A DNA stretch of 64,000 nucleotides from Terfezia claveryi. Taxonomy: Eukaryota; Ascomycota; Pezizomycetes; Pezizales; Pezizaceae. Within the stretch, counting starts at the first letter, position 1. Every line of letters begins with the position of its first letter. Shown here piece after piece: positions 34,072 through 45,038 of the stretch. The notes under the pieces were generated by a model. That model was given only the letters and a program-made list of their open reading frames with translations, made no database searches and was not told where the DNA came from. The stretch is taken from the NCBI GenBank assembly GCA_015179025.1, contig WHUX01000093.1, positions 124,001 through 188,000 of the forward strand, read 5' to 3'. The position numbers and the translations under genes are program-made.

Positions 34072-34675
34072 GTCGACTTCTCCTCTCTACGACCGCTTGC
34101 TCCCGGATTCCCTACTTTGGGAACTCCGTGAAGTCCTCATCGCCTGAAGCCTCACGCTTAGCGTTGCGGATTTTGCTGCTGCCCGTTCACTTGCCCCCGG
34201 CACCGCATACGTGCCCCGTACTGCCCCCTCGACCTAGGTATAGGAGCCGATTCGTGCAAACGAATCCGGTAGTACCTCAAACACCGACGGTCGCGCCGAT
34301 TCTCGTCGGCACCCAAGTACACCGACGCCAGTACCGCCACTGATGTGGCACCAGCATCACGCGAGCACTCAGCCACTGCGAAAGTGGCTACTCCCAAAAA
34401 GACTTCTCGCCACTGCCACTGCGAAATGGCATCGAACACTCCCCAGGTCTCCCCGACCCAAAGGGAAGGCACCGGCTGACGTTGCCAACAATTCTTCTCG
34501 CGCTGCAAAGCGCCCACCTTCTTACCTCCGGCGGTTAGAAAAGCGTGCCCAGGACCGTCTAGCACTTCAAAGTAGTCTAGGACACTCTCCCATCGACTAA
34601 CCTCTCTTGGCCAAAAAACTGGGGGGGGGGGGGTGGCCAACCAGACTAGGGGGGGTGGCCAACCAGACTAGGGGG
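34072..34675 (+). other. Unrecognised coding-like fragments plus tandem GTGGCCAACCAGACTAG repeat
   Basis: From ATG 34072 a frame reads STSPLYDRLLPDSLLWELREV and stops. Later frames give PSYLRRLEKRAQDRLALQ up to TAA near 34600. The base composition is clearly higher in GC than its flanks, which suggests a piece of a real or transposon-borne gene. I cannot name it. At 34621-34675 a run of 13 G is followed by two copies of GGGGTGGCCAACCAGACTAG, the end motif of the GTCTGGTTGG MITE family, in tandem. Confidence 0.4.
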
Positions 34676-34805
34676 GTCACGTTTAAATTCGTTTTGCTCG
34701 CTCCGTTTCTGGGCCCCGGCAGGTCTAAAATTAACTTCTTTTTCTGCCTCTTTTGGCTTATTTTAACCTGTTTTTCTCTTCACCCTGTCTTGATTCGTAC
34801 TGTAT

Positions 34806-35420
34806 ATGCCCAAAACCCCTGCTGTAACGGAGGCCAGCGACCTACAGAAAAGAGTGAATGCCCGGGTTTACAGCTACAGAACTTTCCGCAACAACCACGT
34901 ATCGGAAACGACTCCAGATAGCTCTAATAAATCCTCAAAGATATTAGATGAGTTCACAGAGACTGACTGTACTTACTGGCACCTCAACATAGTAATCAGT
35001 GTTGTTTGCCTCCGTGAGCCAAAGTTCTCCACAAATCGATGATTGCTTCTTCTACTTAACCCCAGGGTACTCGATTCTAAAAATGCAGTAAGTAATGTGA
35101 GTTTGTATATTCTCAAGACTCATGATTGTAGATTATACAGTCCACCGTTGCTATACCGGACGGCTATACAATACCGGACCGGATAGAGTGCTAGAAGAGT
35201 GCAGGGGTCTTCTTATCCCTGTCCCCATACATTTCTCCCTCGCTATACCGGACGAGGCATGTTCGGTTGCTGAATAATCTACTCTGTTAGGCTTAATGTG
35301 ACCCTTATTGGAAGGCAAATTGGGAGTTCTCAGAACCACGTGACTGGTCAGCCCCTGTCTGAGGGCTAGCGATTTCTATACCGGAACCTTGCTGCTGTAG
35401 AGAACAGGTGAGTCCTCTTA
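34806..35420. repeat. Degraded pogo-like element with CTATACCGGA motifs
   Basis: 34806-34920 begins MPKTPAVTEASDLQKRVNAR, resembling the N-terminus of fungal pogo transposases, then decays. Downstream, CTATACCGGA recurs at 35151, 35242 and 35376, with ATACCGGACC at 35171, the type of multiple terminal or subterminal motif such elements carry. Both ends are not defined, so this is a remnant. Confidence 0.4.
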
Positions 35421-36320
35421 ACTCGGATTGATACGGTATCAGTGGCTGTCGCTACTGGGTATTTCCATGGTGACTGCATCCCTCACTTGCAATATGGTCT
35501 AGGTACGTACTAATATATCTGTCTATATTTCATATGTATGGATATTCAGAAAACAAGCGGCATTACAAAGGTACCTTGTTAACGCTTCGAACGCCGTCAC
35601 CGCTTCCACGTAATAGCTGTATCAATACGCTAGATATTTTAATTCGCAAGGTTTCCAGCTATCGGCGTTACAAGGAGTCGCTGTTACCACTTTGTGAACT
35701 GATATCTGCGCAGATTTTACGCAGCTACAGCGTCGTATATGCATGTATCATGTGCATTTTCACCATTATAAGAACTCTAGAACTCTATTGTAAGGATATA
35801 TAAATTGGCTAGAGACTAACTTTCGAGAACAATAATATTGTGTCGATGGTGCGATCGACAAATCTAGATTGCTATCCCAGTGCGGAGCTACAATTAAGTA
35901 GTTTATATTAAATTCACACAGATACGGAGGCCTGATTTTGTTGAACATGTATATGCCGACGGCATGGCCATCACCAAATATCAATGCCTTCCACATTCAA
36001 TAGTATTTTTTTTCCGACGGAAAAAGGATTTCTGCCGCCAAGATTATTGGTAATATATTTACCCTGATCTCTTTCTCAACAACCATAACTTTCACACAAA
36101 ATGAAACCCAAACAAGACTGCTCCCACTGTGAATACTAAACTTGCACCTTAATTTGGCGTGTATCTAACGATTTCCCCTGCCTACCATCCCTAGCAACCC
36201 CCTCCCTCATCTGACTTCACATACAATACTCCCAGCATAGCATTTACCCCAACACCACCTGCGCACCCAGATTGATTGAATGTCCCGTTTTATAGTGCGG
36301 TATATCCTTAGGTAGGTATG
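35421..36320. other. No gene seen
   Basis: AT-rich, stops in all frames, no repeat recognised. Confidence 0.5.
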
Positions 36321-36321
36321 T

Positions 36322-36794
36322 CTATGTCACAACAATTGCTCCTCCGTCCCAACCAAGAATATATGCACTAGAGACGGCACGGATCGAATCTTCAGCGGCA
36401 TTATTCAAACTCCAGGACGGAAAGCCTGGACCTCCAGGAAGAATACAGCGAAATTGGCAACGGGAGATGGTGATAAGGAGGTAGTATCGTAGTTTGCATA
36501 GTGGGTAGCCTAGAATAAGGAGGCACCACGGAGGTGTGTGCAATCCGAGAGATAAGCCACAAGTATAGGACAGAGAGAGGCTACAACGCAAGAGGAGACG
36601 GTATAAAGTTGGGCTTGCGCTGTCCAGCCAAGGTCGTATAAGATCGTCGGCCACCAAATTGTACACATCCCAAAGTTTAGTGAGTGTCGATATATATAGT
36701 TGGTAGAGTTAACTGTATCTTCCCATGCGACGGATAACTCACTAGAAACAGAGAGAAACGCTGCATGATTATATTCAACAGAAAATAATTCCAA
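36322..36794 (-). pseudogene. MFS anion:cation symporter fragment (Dal5/allantoate-permease type)
   Basis: The first frame reads LNFGMCTIWWPTILYDLGWTAQAQLYTV and VASLCPILVAYLSDCTHLRG, the TM helix-loop-helix preceding the SDR-x-x-x-RG motif of the fungal allantoate-permease branch, here SDC instead of SDR. After a frameshift near 36510-36660 the sequence continues as SWSLNNAAEDSIRAVSSAYILG, matching the WxxNN..G...RA.xxAxxIG segment of the next helices. At least two frame changes make it a pseudogene. 37029-36800 (FTSLLSLYHYLPQPNEQFIVSQRMKREYHD) may be the preceding central loop. Confidence 0.55.
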
Positions 36795-38559
36795 GACATG
36801 AACAATGTTGTTCCAATTTGCGATCCCTCTTATACGTTGTTAGCTGTGATATTGTAATTTCAGAATCATGATATTCTCTCTTCATGCGTTGGGACACAAT
36901 GAATTGCTCGTTGGGTTGAGGAAGGTAGTGGTATAGAGAGAGGAGGGAAGTAAAAAGTAACCCATCAGGCCGGTCAACATGGTCATCTATGAATTTGAAG
37001 ACGTAATGGATTATGTTGGTTGTGGTCAATCAATTCGTTACTAGCACTAATCTTGAGAGAACATTACAACTTTCTTCAAACAGGAGATGTTCCGCCATCT
37101 AGGGTTGCATTATCATGACCTTAGGTTAGCTTCAATGACTTGACAGGTATATCTCACGCGACATACTTATTTATTCTTTCTCCCTTAATTCCCAATTCCA
37201 GTATGTGTCAATGAGTTGTGGTACGGTCAGTGAAAGCTCCCACCATCTGTGCCGTGATAATGGCAGAGGACTCTATTTTAACTGACACAAAGGCAATCTC
37301 CAATAATCCCTCAAAAATCACGGCCATAGAACTCGAACTCACGAATGATCTCACCAGAAAAAGTAGCCCATGGCGCTTGTAAAAGCAGCTCAAAAAGGTA
37401 GCAATGCCATAATTCATAGCTATTGAATCAATACGGAGCTCGGTCATTTCCAAGTTCGACGAGTTATACCTAGCTTTATCTTGTAAATCTAGTTTTCGGT
37501 ATTGGCTACTTTTGGCTATCTTTCAAGACTATTGCCATCATACTGTCTATTTAATTACCAGGGATCTCTACTCACAAGGGTCTCTAGACCTATTCCTCCA
37601 CCGTGGTCTCCGAGGAAAAGCCACCAGAATTCGATGGTTTGGGGCCAGCTTAACGGCTTCAGGGTTAATCATGGAACTCAAGCCTGTCGATAACAGTCAT
37701 TGCATACCTCAAATATTTGCCTAAAATGCAAAACTTGGGGATGCATATATTGTGACCGTACTTAGTTTCTTGTTGTGGTTGAAACTATGCGAGCGGACAC
37801 ACACCACAGCCCCAGATACTCCGTAGTAGCGAAACGTCGCAGCGACTAGGATGCTCCACATAAACGGCATGACAAACCTGAGGGAAGTATTTAGGCATTG
37901 TCATCATATCAGACTTTGACCCTCATCTGCTCTTTCATTTTGACAGCTTACATAGAGGAGCTGGAGAGCGAAGTAGAGTGTATATCTTAACTTAGTTGCT
38001 AGCGCTCCCCCGAGAGGAGGATTTTGATTTCACTTAGAGTGCGACGTTGTTGACAGTCCGGGGAAGGTCTCCCTCCTACCCCTGCCGATAAAGCTATTCC
38101 TAGTACCCAGCACTACCTAAAAACAGCTCCTCTGAAGCATTACCCATCGTATGAATCCCTCAATCAAGGAAATTCTTTTGGTAGAGATATGTAGCTAGAT
38201 AGTCCGAGGTTCCACTGCTTTCCTAATCCTGACATAGTTGATATGTACGGTATATACTAGAATACCGCTGAAATCTTGCGGACAAGACTGCAGTCTTATT
38301 TACAGTGGGCCGGTTTTGCCAAAAGCTCTTTCCGTATCTTATTCATGATTACTTTCTTAATCATCCTTACATAATTAATTATAGGTACTTTCTCACGCAT
38401 GGTGTACCCGAATGTAATACTGCGAAGTTGTAGATACAATCAGCTCCGACATATACATAGGCCACACACATCCCAGGTACAACTGTTCTAGCCATGCTTT
38501 TAAACTATCTCTTCACCTACATAACTGAATATGAGATAGAGCTTGGAAAGCCTCAGATT
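36795..38559. other. Gene-free, possible 5' debris of the MFS pseudogene
   Basis: Besides the possible MFS loop at 36800-37029, a minus frame 37453-37208 (MEMTELRIDSIAMNY...) is open but unrecognised. No other signal. Confidence 0.4.
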
Positions 38560-38770
38560 CTATATTGGATTTTGTACTGTCGGAATCATCAGAGCCGGCG
38601 CTTTCTGAGTTGGCGCTTTTTGAGCCTGTGGCAAGTAGTTTAACGGACCAACCACATATCCATCAATTTCATGAATATTGATGTCCGTATCTTCACTACC
38701 ATCCAGTGCTACTGTTAGGCCAAAATGTTGAATAAACATATCCATCTGTACAAGAATATTCTTATCCTTT
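38560..38770 (-). pseudogene. C-terminal tail of a DDE-transposase-like gene
   Basis: The frame reads MDMFIQHFGLTVALDGSEDT, then DINIHEIDGYVVGPL. The order F-x(3)-G(I/L)(S/T)xxxDGSED...I...VVGP parallels the tail of the remnant at 5431-5773 (TGISLCPTGNED...LPNLVVGPW). Only the tail is present. Confidence 0.4.
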
Positions 38771-40585
38771 TTGTGGAGGGAGGAATTTCTCACCATATGT
38801 ACATCCCGCAACCGCTCATAATGACTTTACAGTCAATAACTATGGCATCTCTACATGAATAATTGTACAACAGCATTCATCGTGCTTAAGCAGTTGATTC
38901 TTACCCAGGCACTGATTTTTCTTACCGATGATCCTGTGGTTCCACCCGGATCCACACGAGAACCTACAGTGTGGAGCACGAGACGCAGGAGGGGGTAGAA
39001 AGAAGGAAGGGGGTTCTACAGAAATAGGAAACATTATGGGAGAGCAGTGAGAGAGGGAGTAGGAGCTAATGTGAGGGGAGATTCCAGGATGGGAGGATCC
39101 TATGATATTGTCTCCTCTACGGACAAAGACAATTCCGTTGAGACGAATTTTATGTTATTAAATTGTGCTCTCGAGCATACATCATGCTGTTTAAAGCCTC
39201 CTATATGCAACAAATTTAAGATCGTTCACTCTACAGTTGCTCTTTGCAACTGCTATATGTGAAAAGCTCCTTTGATCCTCTCCCTTTCCACCTAATTACT
39301 ACTCTAATTCTCCTTATCTTGAGCTGCCTCTGATCCTCCTTCAAATTTTCCATGCAAAGCAGTCAAATTCTCCTCGCCTCCGCTTCCCCTAAACTTCTTC
39401 CCAAGACCGCTGAATAACAATTACTACTCTAATCCTTCTTTCCACCCATCTTCCTTCTTCCGCTCCCCCCTTTTCCTGCAGAACTACACCCATGCCTCCC
39501 GTGCCTGCCTATTTGCTAGTTTATAACTATGCCAAACTATAACTGAATATACAACAGGTGAAATCTGGATCTTAACGTAGAGATCATGTGGTGATTATCC
39601 ATAGGCTAATTCCTCTACAGTAGGATAGAATTTTTCTATTTTATTGCTTTTTCCAATTCTATAATTCCCTTTTAGTCTGCTTTTGGAGACGAGCTATCTA
39701 CTCACGAGAGCAATTACTGCTAAAGCGAGTGCAGAGATGATTGGTGTCTTAAAATAAGTAGGTGGTCATTAAAACCGTACACACGTATTCCTTGCTTAAC
39801 ATCATGAAGAGGGTCATCCGAATTGTTGATTTGACGTCATACAATAATACCCTTGAGCGAAACAACGGCAAATCAGGATTCCCCCCTCACTCCACCACTT
39901 CATTCAGACGGTCTATATACACATGTCCCCGTATATTATATCTCTAGGATATACTTATTTCTATGGCGCGCAAAATGGGTGTAAAGCGGGGAGGAATTAC
40001 GGGGAGTGGGGAGTAATGGTAAAATAGCGCCTCCGCAGTCCCACGCAGCCGCATGCTTTGATTGTCAGATGACTCTTCAGATCTGGTAATAAGAGTGCTA
40101 TCTATCAACTTCCAATGTGTCCTGTCCAATCAACCACCATGCATCGAAGTACGTTTTAATAGTTTTTTTTTTCTTTTTCTTTTTTTCGAAGTCTGTACCC
40201 ACTCACATTCAGCCTTAGGCAATGGCGAGGCTCGGTGACTACTGTTTATGCGCCTACTGCGCCGATCTATCTACATGACAAGTGAAAACCAGTTGCGTGT
40301 CTGGCTGGATCTTCATGCACCCGTCAGGTTTGTTAATGGGAGCTCTCTACCTACTTATGTACAAACGGTTCTAATGATTGTCAAGCTACACTACTCCATA
40401 TAGATGCCCCATATTTTCCCTCATCCTCCTTCCCGAATTTCCTCCTTGACAGCACCATTGGCGGTGGGGTGTGGATTCGAACCCCCGCCCACCTCCAGCT
40501 GCTGCACAGCTGCCCAACTTCGCCAGCATCCCCTTGGTACCGTAGTGTGTTTCAGAGCCACAAAGTCGGTATTATTATTGGTTAA
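38771..40585. other. No gene; poly-pyrimidine and AT-rich DNA
   Basis: 39280-39480 is rich in CTCCTT/TCTTCC pyrimidine tracts. A T-rich tract lies at 40158-40187. No coding region is supported. The Pol III box pair at 40473-40525 is listed separately. Confidence 0.5.
40473..40525 (-). promoter_or_regulatory. tRNA-like Pol III A/B box pair (decayed tRNA or SINE head)
   Basis: On the minus strand TGGCGAAGTTGG (A box, 40525-40514) is followed after 30 bp by GGTTCGAATCC (perfect B box, 40483-40473), the spacing of a tRNA gene. A CAGCT/AGCTG stem with a seven-base loop lies between. The implied acceptor stem and T stem do not pair properly, so it is not a working tRNA; a tRNA-derived SINE head or tRNA pseudogene is likely. 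Confidence 0.4.
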
Positions 40586-40972
40586 CACTATGGTACAAAC
40601 TTTGTATGGAAGTGAGTAGATTACGTGAATTATGAGTGAGTAACTCACCTCTATGCTCACATCGTGGGTGACAATGTGAACGTCCTAGTGAGTCATTTCT
40701 CAATGGTGAGTAAAATTGTGCACCAATGGGTGAAGGATGGTGAAGTAGTTGAACTACTCACCCTCATGATTCACTCCCTTACTTACCATGGCACCCATAT
40801 AAAGTGAGCTTGCTTGTCACTCACTGGAGGTTAGTATAGTTCGCTCACTTCTTATTCCTCTATGACTCACCTCATTCCACTCACTTACTACATGCGATGC
40901 TTCTTTATTCACTAGTTTATTCACTATATTATGCCTCTATATTTATTTACTTACATGTTTACTACATCTACA

Positions 40973-41208
40973 CTTTTGGTATGACTCTCAGATTTCCTGC
41001 GACATGGTCCATAATAGTTTTGAGAGTCGGACAGCTTTTGGTATGACTCTCAGATTGCCCGCGACATGGCTCATGACAGTTTTGAGAGTCGGACAGCTTT
41101 TGGTATAACTCTCAGATTGCCCGTGACATGGCTCATGACAGTTTTGAGAGTCGGACAGCTTTTGGTATAACTCTTAGATTGCCTGCGACATAGCCTATAA
41201 TAGTAGGA
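40973..41208. repeat. 62-bp tandem repeat, ~3.8 copies
   Basis: Unit starts CTTTTGGTAT(G/A)ACTCTCAGAT and ends GAGAGTCGGACAG; copies start at 40973, 41035, 41097 and 41159 (partial). Each unit contains inverted GACTCTCA/TGAGAGTC that could form a hairpin. Units 2 and 3 are nearly identical. Confidence 0.88.
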
Positions 41209-41399
41209 GTGAATATTAGATGCTCGATCGTTATCTATTATTCTCGTCGGGAAGTCTATATTGTTAGTCTTAATGTTGTATATATACTTCCCTTCCTCGC
41301 ACTTTTTCTTCTATTCTCTCTCTACAGTTCACCCTCTTGCCTTATCAATTCTATAATACTTCAACCAGACTAAATACTTCTACACTTATTGGCTCCTAT

Positions 41400-41600
41400 G
41401 TGAGTATTAGTATGCGCAATAATATGAAGTAATATATATGCAATGATATGAAGTAAGATATGTACAGAATGATATAAAGTAATATGTATGCAATTAACAA
41501 ATATAAAGTAAGATGTGCGCACAACGATATGACTCGGAAGCAATATGTATGTAATGTGCAATGATGTGAAGTAAGATGTGTGCGCACAATGTAGTTTATG
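41400..41600. repeat. Degenerate tandem repeat (GAAGTAAGATRTGT-type)
   Basis: Units of about 28-37 bp built on GCAATGATATGAAGTAA(T/G)AT(A/G)TGT are repeated five or six times with indels and substitutions. Confidence 0.6.
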
Positions 41601-42289
41601 TTTAAAAGAGTTCTATGCACAACAATATTCTAGTTGCTCATATCTACGTTCACAGGAAAAGTGCGTAACAGTGGCTCACTTATGGCTCCACTGACATGCT
41701 CACTTCAGCCTTCAATTGTGTGAAAATCTTTTCACATAGTGTGAGTTTTCAGTGAGTAACACCCATACAAAACATGCACTGCATGTGAGCCAGGATAATC
41801 ATATGCTTACTCACTATAGAATTCACTATTCGATACACCTATGGGTCACCTTTTTATCCCCTATACCATTCACATGTTGTACATACATTGAGGTGAATAT
41901 TGAGGTGAGTATTTTCCTTACTCACTTTTTTTGTACCATAGTGTTAAAGCTCAGCTTTGTGCAATGCTCTGTGAGGGAACAACTGCTGTACGCTGCTCGT
42001 TACAACCGCAATGACTAAGCTACGAAACCTCCGATCCATTTCTCCAATTCATTTGGTCCTTTCCTCCTGTCCTGCGTAAGCTATCGCTATTACAACCTGA
42101 ATGAAAATGAGTTTACCGTTTTCCCCGACAATCCCTCCTTGCGTCAACGCGACAACCATAAGATCCACCAAGTCCGAGTTCTCCCTCATCCATTTCTCTT
42201 GTTCCTCCCCCATGGTCTCAAACATAACCGTGAACTTGTTCGTCTTCAAAACTCGCTCCCATCATACATAAGCATGTGCCAATCGTCGC

Positions 42290-42480
42290 GAGCAAATGAA
42301 CCTAGAATTGAGCGAGGAAATCAGCCTCGATATTCACGAGCAAACAAGCCCTGATATCACTGTCGAAATAAGCCCATAAATCAGGCTCTAATCGCCATGA
42401 AAAAGCCCCCTGCCGTTGGATTGAGCTCCTCCAGCTGTTTGCTTAATCTAGTACGAAGGGGGAAATAGCCGTATGTAGTA
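42290..42480. repeat. Diverged second copy of the 2645-3015 repeat
   Basis: CCTAGAATTGAGCGAG and, further on, GATTGAGCTCCTCCAGCTGTT and GGGGGAAATAGCCGTATGTAG correspond to the units and tail of the repeat at 2645-3015. Confidence 0.55.
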
Positions 42481-42504
42481 TACTTGAGATTACCGTGTCG
42501 TATA

Positions 42505-43060
42505 TTGGGTTATACGGCAATGAACAGGCAGATCTGCTGGCAAAACAAGGAGCGGAAGAGGATGACGGGAAGATTATCACAGAAAGGGGAGTCAGGCAGG
42601 CTTAGAATAGAAAGAGACAGGCATGCCAAAGGTAAGAGGGACAGGAATGGGTAGAGTTTTGAGGTGGAATAGGAAAGCACGGGTCAATTATGTGCATTGC
42701 AGAACTGGGAAAGGAAAGTTACAAGTGTGGAGGAACATTTAGATCCCACTGTAGACCCGGTCTGCAGGTTTTGTGAGGTGGATCCAGAGACTGGCAGGCA
42801 TGTTGCTTTAACTTGTCCTGCTGGGGAGGAAATGGAGTTCTAGGGAACAGGTGGATGAGAAGGACCGGTGGCTAAGGAAAAGAAAGGACAGGGATAAGGA
42901 GGACCTGGTCGAGACTTTCTAAAGATTACTCTATTTTCTTTTGTTTTTCTTAGGCTCGGGAAGGCGGACCCCTTCTTGTACCGAAAGCTAAGGTTGAACC
43001 TTTTAAGGGAGACTTCGGGATCCCGTCGATTGCGGGTATAGACTTAAAAAAAAAAAAAAA
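42505..43060 (+). pseudogene. 3' end of a Tad/I-type LINE (RNase H and zinc knuckle)
   Basis: One frame gives YGNEQADLLAKQGAEEDD, the end of a LINE RNase H domain. After frame changes VCRFCEVDPETGRHVALTC supplies the Cx2Cx8Hx4C knuckle followed by PAGEEME. The 3' UTR-like GGCTCGGGAAGGC and a poly-A tract at ~43047-43061 follow. Several stops and shifts make it inactive. Confidence 0.65.
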
Positions 43061-43061
43061 C

Positions 43062-45038
43062 CCAGAGGTGGGGAAGCGGGGCAAGCGCCGACGGTTCCAG
43101 AGCGAAAAACCACACAGAAGTGGCAGCCCTGTGAGGACCGGGCTTTGGAATTTTTTGTACTTCACCACGAGTGAACTGTAGTATCTCTTAGATTAATTAA
43201 ATCTAAACCTACCGGAAGTATGCCCGCCAGGCCTCATCATTAGGATTCAGATCCAACTCTCTTTCTTCCCGCAGTTGCCCTCTCCATCGCTGCTCAGCAC
43301 CTAGGTAGTTGTTCTATTTGTGCTCCAACTATCGCTCGATGCATTCTTTTCCTATGTTGAGACTGGGCATGCAGTAATAGTAATGATGCGTTTGCTACCG
43401 CTACAGGTTGATGTTGTTGCGTGTTGTTTCCTACACTTGCTGATTAATTCCATAGCTTTAGAAATATTTCGGAAGGTCTTCTTACTCCTCTAGAGCGAAC
43501 CCCTAATCCCAGTCAGCGCACGCCTTCTGGAGGGATTTTATAACACGTAAATCTCCGCCTGATATGTAAAGTGAATTGGGTATCTCGCGCAGAGCAAATT
43601 CTGTACATAGATCGATAGGTCGAAATGAGCCAATCTCATCATAAGCCGGAACGGCCTATCATGAGCCTACTACTGAAATTATTACAGTAGCTTCCATTGT
43701 TGTTTCTCCATCAGAGTACAGAAGTCTCCTTGGCTAATGCAATATCTCGCGGCACCTCTTGGAATAGCCGTGAACGCAGTACAAGATTACCATTGCATAG
43801 TGTGCAGAAGGACAGGTGGAGCGATTGCATTGAACTGCAACGTTATCAGTAACTTATGAGGAGCGATGTGTTGTCCTAATGCGAGGTTACGAGGTTCATT
43901 GATTGCTAAATCGATATGCTTTTTATCACTGGCTATCCCAGCGGTATATATGTACATCTGATATGCTTGTCCATACCCTATTGAAAGCTTTTGCAAAGGG
44001 GCAGTATTTCCAACCCCGGTACTTATTGCTTTCCTCGTAACCACATACCAACGCGTCAACCAATACCTAGCCGTGATCTACATAAGAATGCATGTTGGGC
44101 TGCAGGCCATTTGATACCACCCACGGGTGAATGGCACCAGACATTGTACGACCAGGGCCAACCTCATTCCATCAGCCTGCATATGGGTAGACCTGATCGA
44201 CCGACGAAGAAGAGCAACACACTCCTGTGACGTGCGAGGTACAAGAGTGCAGAGAGTTATGTACCTAGTCTGGTTGGCAAAGAGTTACCTACCATCATAC
44301 GTATCCTACCCGTATTTTCTGGTTCTTAATGACCCGACGCTACTGCAGCTACAAGGGTTGGAACACGAAGTATATGCGCACGGTCTTCTCAACCCTTAGT
44401 TAACTGACTGCGGTAACGTGTGGGTTACCCATTCATAGGTTGGTGAGATCTGCCAGTATAGCCTCACTTCCGCCAGCATTTCCTTCAGCGCCCCTCCAGT
44501 GTTTCTCTGTTTAAATACTTCACAGGATTTGGAAACCGTGATTGATGTGGGTGCTGAGACAGGAGATGAGAATATTGACTTTGTCGTCCGTACGTACTGT
44601 AGCTAGCTGGATGTATATAAGTCTCTATATGACGACCTTGTTCCAATCCTTGTAGCTGACTAGCGCCAGGTCAGAAAGAGCCAGAAAATAGGCGGCAGAT
44701 TAACTGCCTGACTGATTCCAAGTGGCTCGTCATGCAGCCCAATCTTATTTTTTTGCAAAAAGAACCAAAGAACTGCATATGTCTTGAAGCTGGGTAGGGG
44801 GTATGTGTAATTTTGCGTATTTTGTAAGTTATGACGCACAGCCCCCCGCATAATAATATAATTATCATCCATGTGACATCGGAGTTGACCTGCCAGTTGG
44901 CATTCGCGTGTGATGGCAGTACTATATTTCACATATATTTCGAATGACCTACTAGTTCTTAGCAGTCTTGTAGAAAAGTTACTGAATACCGCGAAATACA
45001 ACTGTCACAACTGAGTAATCACACATACTTGCATTCTG
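43062..45038. other. Gene-free interval before the ankyrin/CorA gene
   Basis: There is one GTCTGGTTGGCA motif at ~44266 and scattered short frames. 44900-45038 is the presumed promoter of the next gene. Nothing else is supportable. Confidence 0.5.

Larger units (their letters stand above)
40586..41943. mobile_element. 1,358-bp TTAA-flanked TIR element, non-autonomous
   Basis: The left end is CACTATGGTACAAA and the right end its exact complement. Both are flanked by TTAA (40582-40585 and 41944-41947), the target of piggyBac-type elements. The subterminal regions are crowded with GTGAGTA/TACTCAC in both orientations (40610-40870 and 41680-41935). No transposase is present. It contains the 62-bp tandem array and a looser repeat array. 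The TIR is only 14 bases, so the piggyBac link is tentative. Confidence 0.6.

Noticed and set aside
40466..40532. Functional tRNA gene
   Set aside because: A and B boxes are good, but the acceptor stem pairs at only about three of seven positions and the T stem has two mismatches.
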